Source of the DNA: Cafeteria roenbergensis
Lineage: Eukaryota > Sar > Bigyra > Bicosoecida > Cafeteriaceae
Assembly: GCA_008330645.1 (NCBI GenBank)
Contig: VLTN01000116.1
Span: 1 to 30,691 of the forward strand
Reading direction: 5' to 3'
DNA length: 30,691 nt
Shown: piece by piece, positions 24,801-27,800 of the stretch
How positions within the stretch are numbered: position 1 is the first letter of the stretch
Layout of the letters: the number at the start of each line of letters is the position of its first letter
Program-made: the position numbers and the translations under genes
Notes under the pieces: model-generated
The model's database searches: none
Told to the model about the DNA's origin: nothing
What the model saw: only the letters and a program-made list of their open reading frames with translations

Positions 24801-27800
24801 GGAGGTGAAGGCGCGCCCGCTCTGCCCGTCCACGGACACGGTGCCGTTCAGCTCCATCGCGCTCGACTCCGTGGCGTTGCACACCAGCATCACCGACCCG
24901 CCGCCCGACCCACCCAAGGAGCTGCTGCCTGGACCGCCACCGGGGCCACGCAGCACGGGCCACTCGTAGTCGCCGCAGGACTTGCCAGCCGGTCCACCGC
25001 CGTGCAGACCTCCGTCGCGTGGCAGTGTGGCCTGGCAGGACGGGTGGCGGGCATTGCTGCCATATCCGGTGCCGACAGCGAGAATGCTCGACCCGGACCC
25101 CAGTCGGAAGTGATCTCGTACCTCGAGCCGGACCTGGTCGCTTTGGGGACCCTCAATCGACACCCTCGCTGACCCCGACATGTCCAACTCCGCTGCGCCC
25201 AGTGCCTTCACGCCAGCGCCCAGAGTCACGGCTGAGCTGTCGAGCAGACGGAGCTTGTCGAAGGCGTAGCGGCCTTGAGCGAACGTGCGAGGGGCTGCCT
25301 CATCGGAACTATTGGTCGGGGGCGAGCATGCCATCAATGGCCAGGCACAAGCCCAGTTAAGCCAGCTGCTCGCCGGCAGGGCCGCAGGGTCAAATGGCTG
25401 GCTGACAACTGTCTCTCCTGTGCTTCTGAGCACAAGGCTCGCAGCTGCGCCGACAGTGATGCTGTTAGCTCCAGCAAGCTGCCCTCCGATGTCCACCGTC
25501 GTGTTGGCAAGCGTTGTCCATGCTGAGAGCGTCACACGGCTACCAGGATCGGAAACCAGAGATGTGCCGTTGAGTGTCAGACTGGGGCTCACGGTCTCTG
25601 AACCGAAGATGCTAACTGAAGTGCCGGCGAAGCTGCGGATGGTTGACTTTGGCAGCCCTGGGCCGCTCATGGACGAAATGACGAGGTAGACCCACGAATC
25701 ATCTGGAACCCACTCCGAGTAAGGAGTGTCGGGGGTCTGCACTGACAGCGTCGTCGCGGTCTCGAGGTGCAGCTCGTCGATCACGAAGCGGCGCCGACCT
25801 CCCGCGATGGACAGCTGCGGGTAGTACGGCGTCTCCGGCAGGTCGCCGTTGTCCAGCTCCAGCCGCCGCACGCCGCAGCGGTGCGCGTTCGCCTCGCCCT
25901 CCAGCGCCGCCTCGGACTCGCTCACCCGCCCGTCGCACCAGTAGACCGTGCCCGCGGCGGCCTGCGGACTCCACGACCCGTACGCCGGCCCGGCTCGCGC
26001 GCGGACGGTGCCGGTGAAGTTTGTTCGGGAGGGCTGGTAGGCGTGGATGGCGATGCGCCCGCCGGAGCCGCCGTTGCTGTCATCCGTCTCGTAGCCGTCC
26101 GCCCCGGCGCCGCCGTCGGCCGAGAGGGTGCCGGACCCCGACAGCCGCGAGGCCACCACCAGCAGCGACCCACCCGCTCCCCCGCCCGGTGCAAAGTCGA
26201 AGCTCGATGAGCCTAGCACGCCGCTCTGCCCGTCCACGGACACGGTGCCGTTCAGCTCCATCGCGCTCGACTCCGTGGCGTTGCACACCAGCATCACCGA
26301 CCCGCCGCCCGACCCACCCAAGGAGCTGCTGCCTGGACCGCCACCGGGGCCACGCAGCACGGGCCACTCGTAGTCGCCGCAGGACTTGCCAGCCGGTCCA
26401 CCGCCGTGCAGACCTCCGTCGCGTGGCAGTGTGGCCTGGCAGGACGGGTGGCGGGCATTGCTGCCATATCCGGTGCCGACAGCGAGAATGCTCGACCCGG
26501 ACCCCAGTCGGAAGTGATCTCGTACCTCGAGCCGGACCTGGTCGCTTTGGGGACCCTCAATCGACACCCTCGCTGACCCCGACATGTCCAACTCCGCTGC
26601 GCCCAGTGCCTTCACGCCAGCGCCCAGAGTCACGGCTGAGCTGTCGAGCAGACGGAGCTTGTCGAAGGCGTAGCGGCCTTGAGCGAACGTGCGAGGGGCT
26701 GCCTCATCGGAACTATTGGTCGGGGGCGAGCATGCCATCAATGGCCAGGCACAAGCCCAGTTAAGCCAGCTGCTCGCCGGCAGGGCCGCAGGGTCAAATG
26801 GCTGGCTGACAACTGTCTCTCCTGTGCTTCTGAGCACAAGGCTCGCAGCTGCGCCGACAGTGATGCTGTTAGCTCCAGCAAGCTGCCCTCCGATGTCCAC
26901 CGTCGTGTTGGCAAGCGTTGTCCATGCTGAGAGCGTCACACGGCTACCAGGATCGGAAACCAGAGATGTGCCGTTGAGTGTCAGACTGGGGCTCACGGTC
27001 TCTGAACCGAAGATGCTAACTGAAGTGCCGGCGAAGCTGCGGATGGTTGACTTTGGCAGCCCTGGGCCGCTCATGGACGAAATGACGAGGTAGACCCACG
27101 AATCATCTGGAACCCACTCCGAGTAAGGAGTGTCGGGGGTCTGCACTGACAGCGTCGTCGCGGTCTCGAGGTGCAGCTCGTCGATCACGAAGCGGCGCCG
27201 ACCTCCCACGATGGACAGCTGCGGGTAGTACGGCGTCTCCGGCAGGTCGCCGTTGTCCAGCTCCAGCCGCCGCACGCCGCAGCGGTGCGCGTTCGCCTCG
27301 CCCTCCAGCGCCGCCTCGGACTCGCTCACCCGCCCGTCGCACCAGTAGACCGTGCCCGCGGCGGCCTGCGGACTCCACGACCCGTACGCCGGCCCGGCGC
27401 GCGCGCGGACGGTGCCGGTGAAGGCGACGGCGCGCGAGGGCTGGTAGGCGTGGATGGCGATGCGCCCGCCGGAGCCGCCGTTGCTGTCATCCGTCTCGTA
27501 GCCGTCCGCCCCGGCGCCGCCGTCGGCCGAGAGGGTGCCGGACCCCGACAGCCGCGAGGCCACCACCAGCAGCGACCCGCCCGCTCCCCCGCCGCTCGCC
27601 GACCCCGAGCCGGAGGTGAAGGCGCGCCCGCTCTGCCCGTCCACGGACACGGTGCCGTTCAGCTCCATCGCGCTCGACTCCGTGGCGTTGCACACCAGCA
27701 TCACCGACCCGCCGCCCGACCCGCCGTCGTGCTGGCCCGACGACCCGCCCGCGCCGGCGAGCACGGGCCACTCGTAGTCGCCGCATGTCTTGCCCTCCGG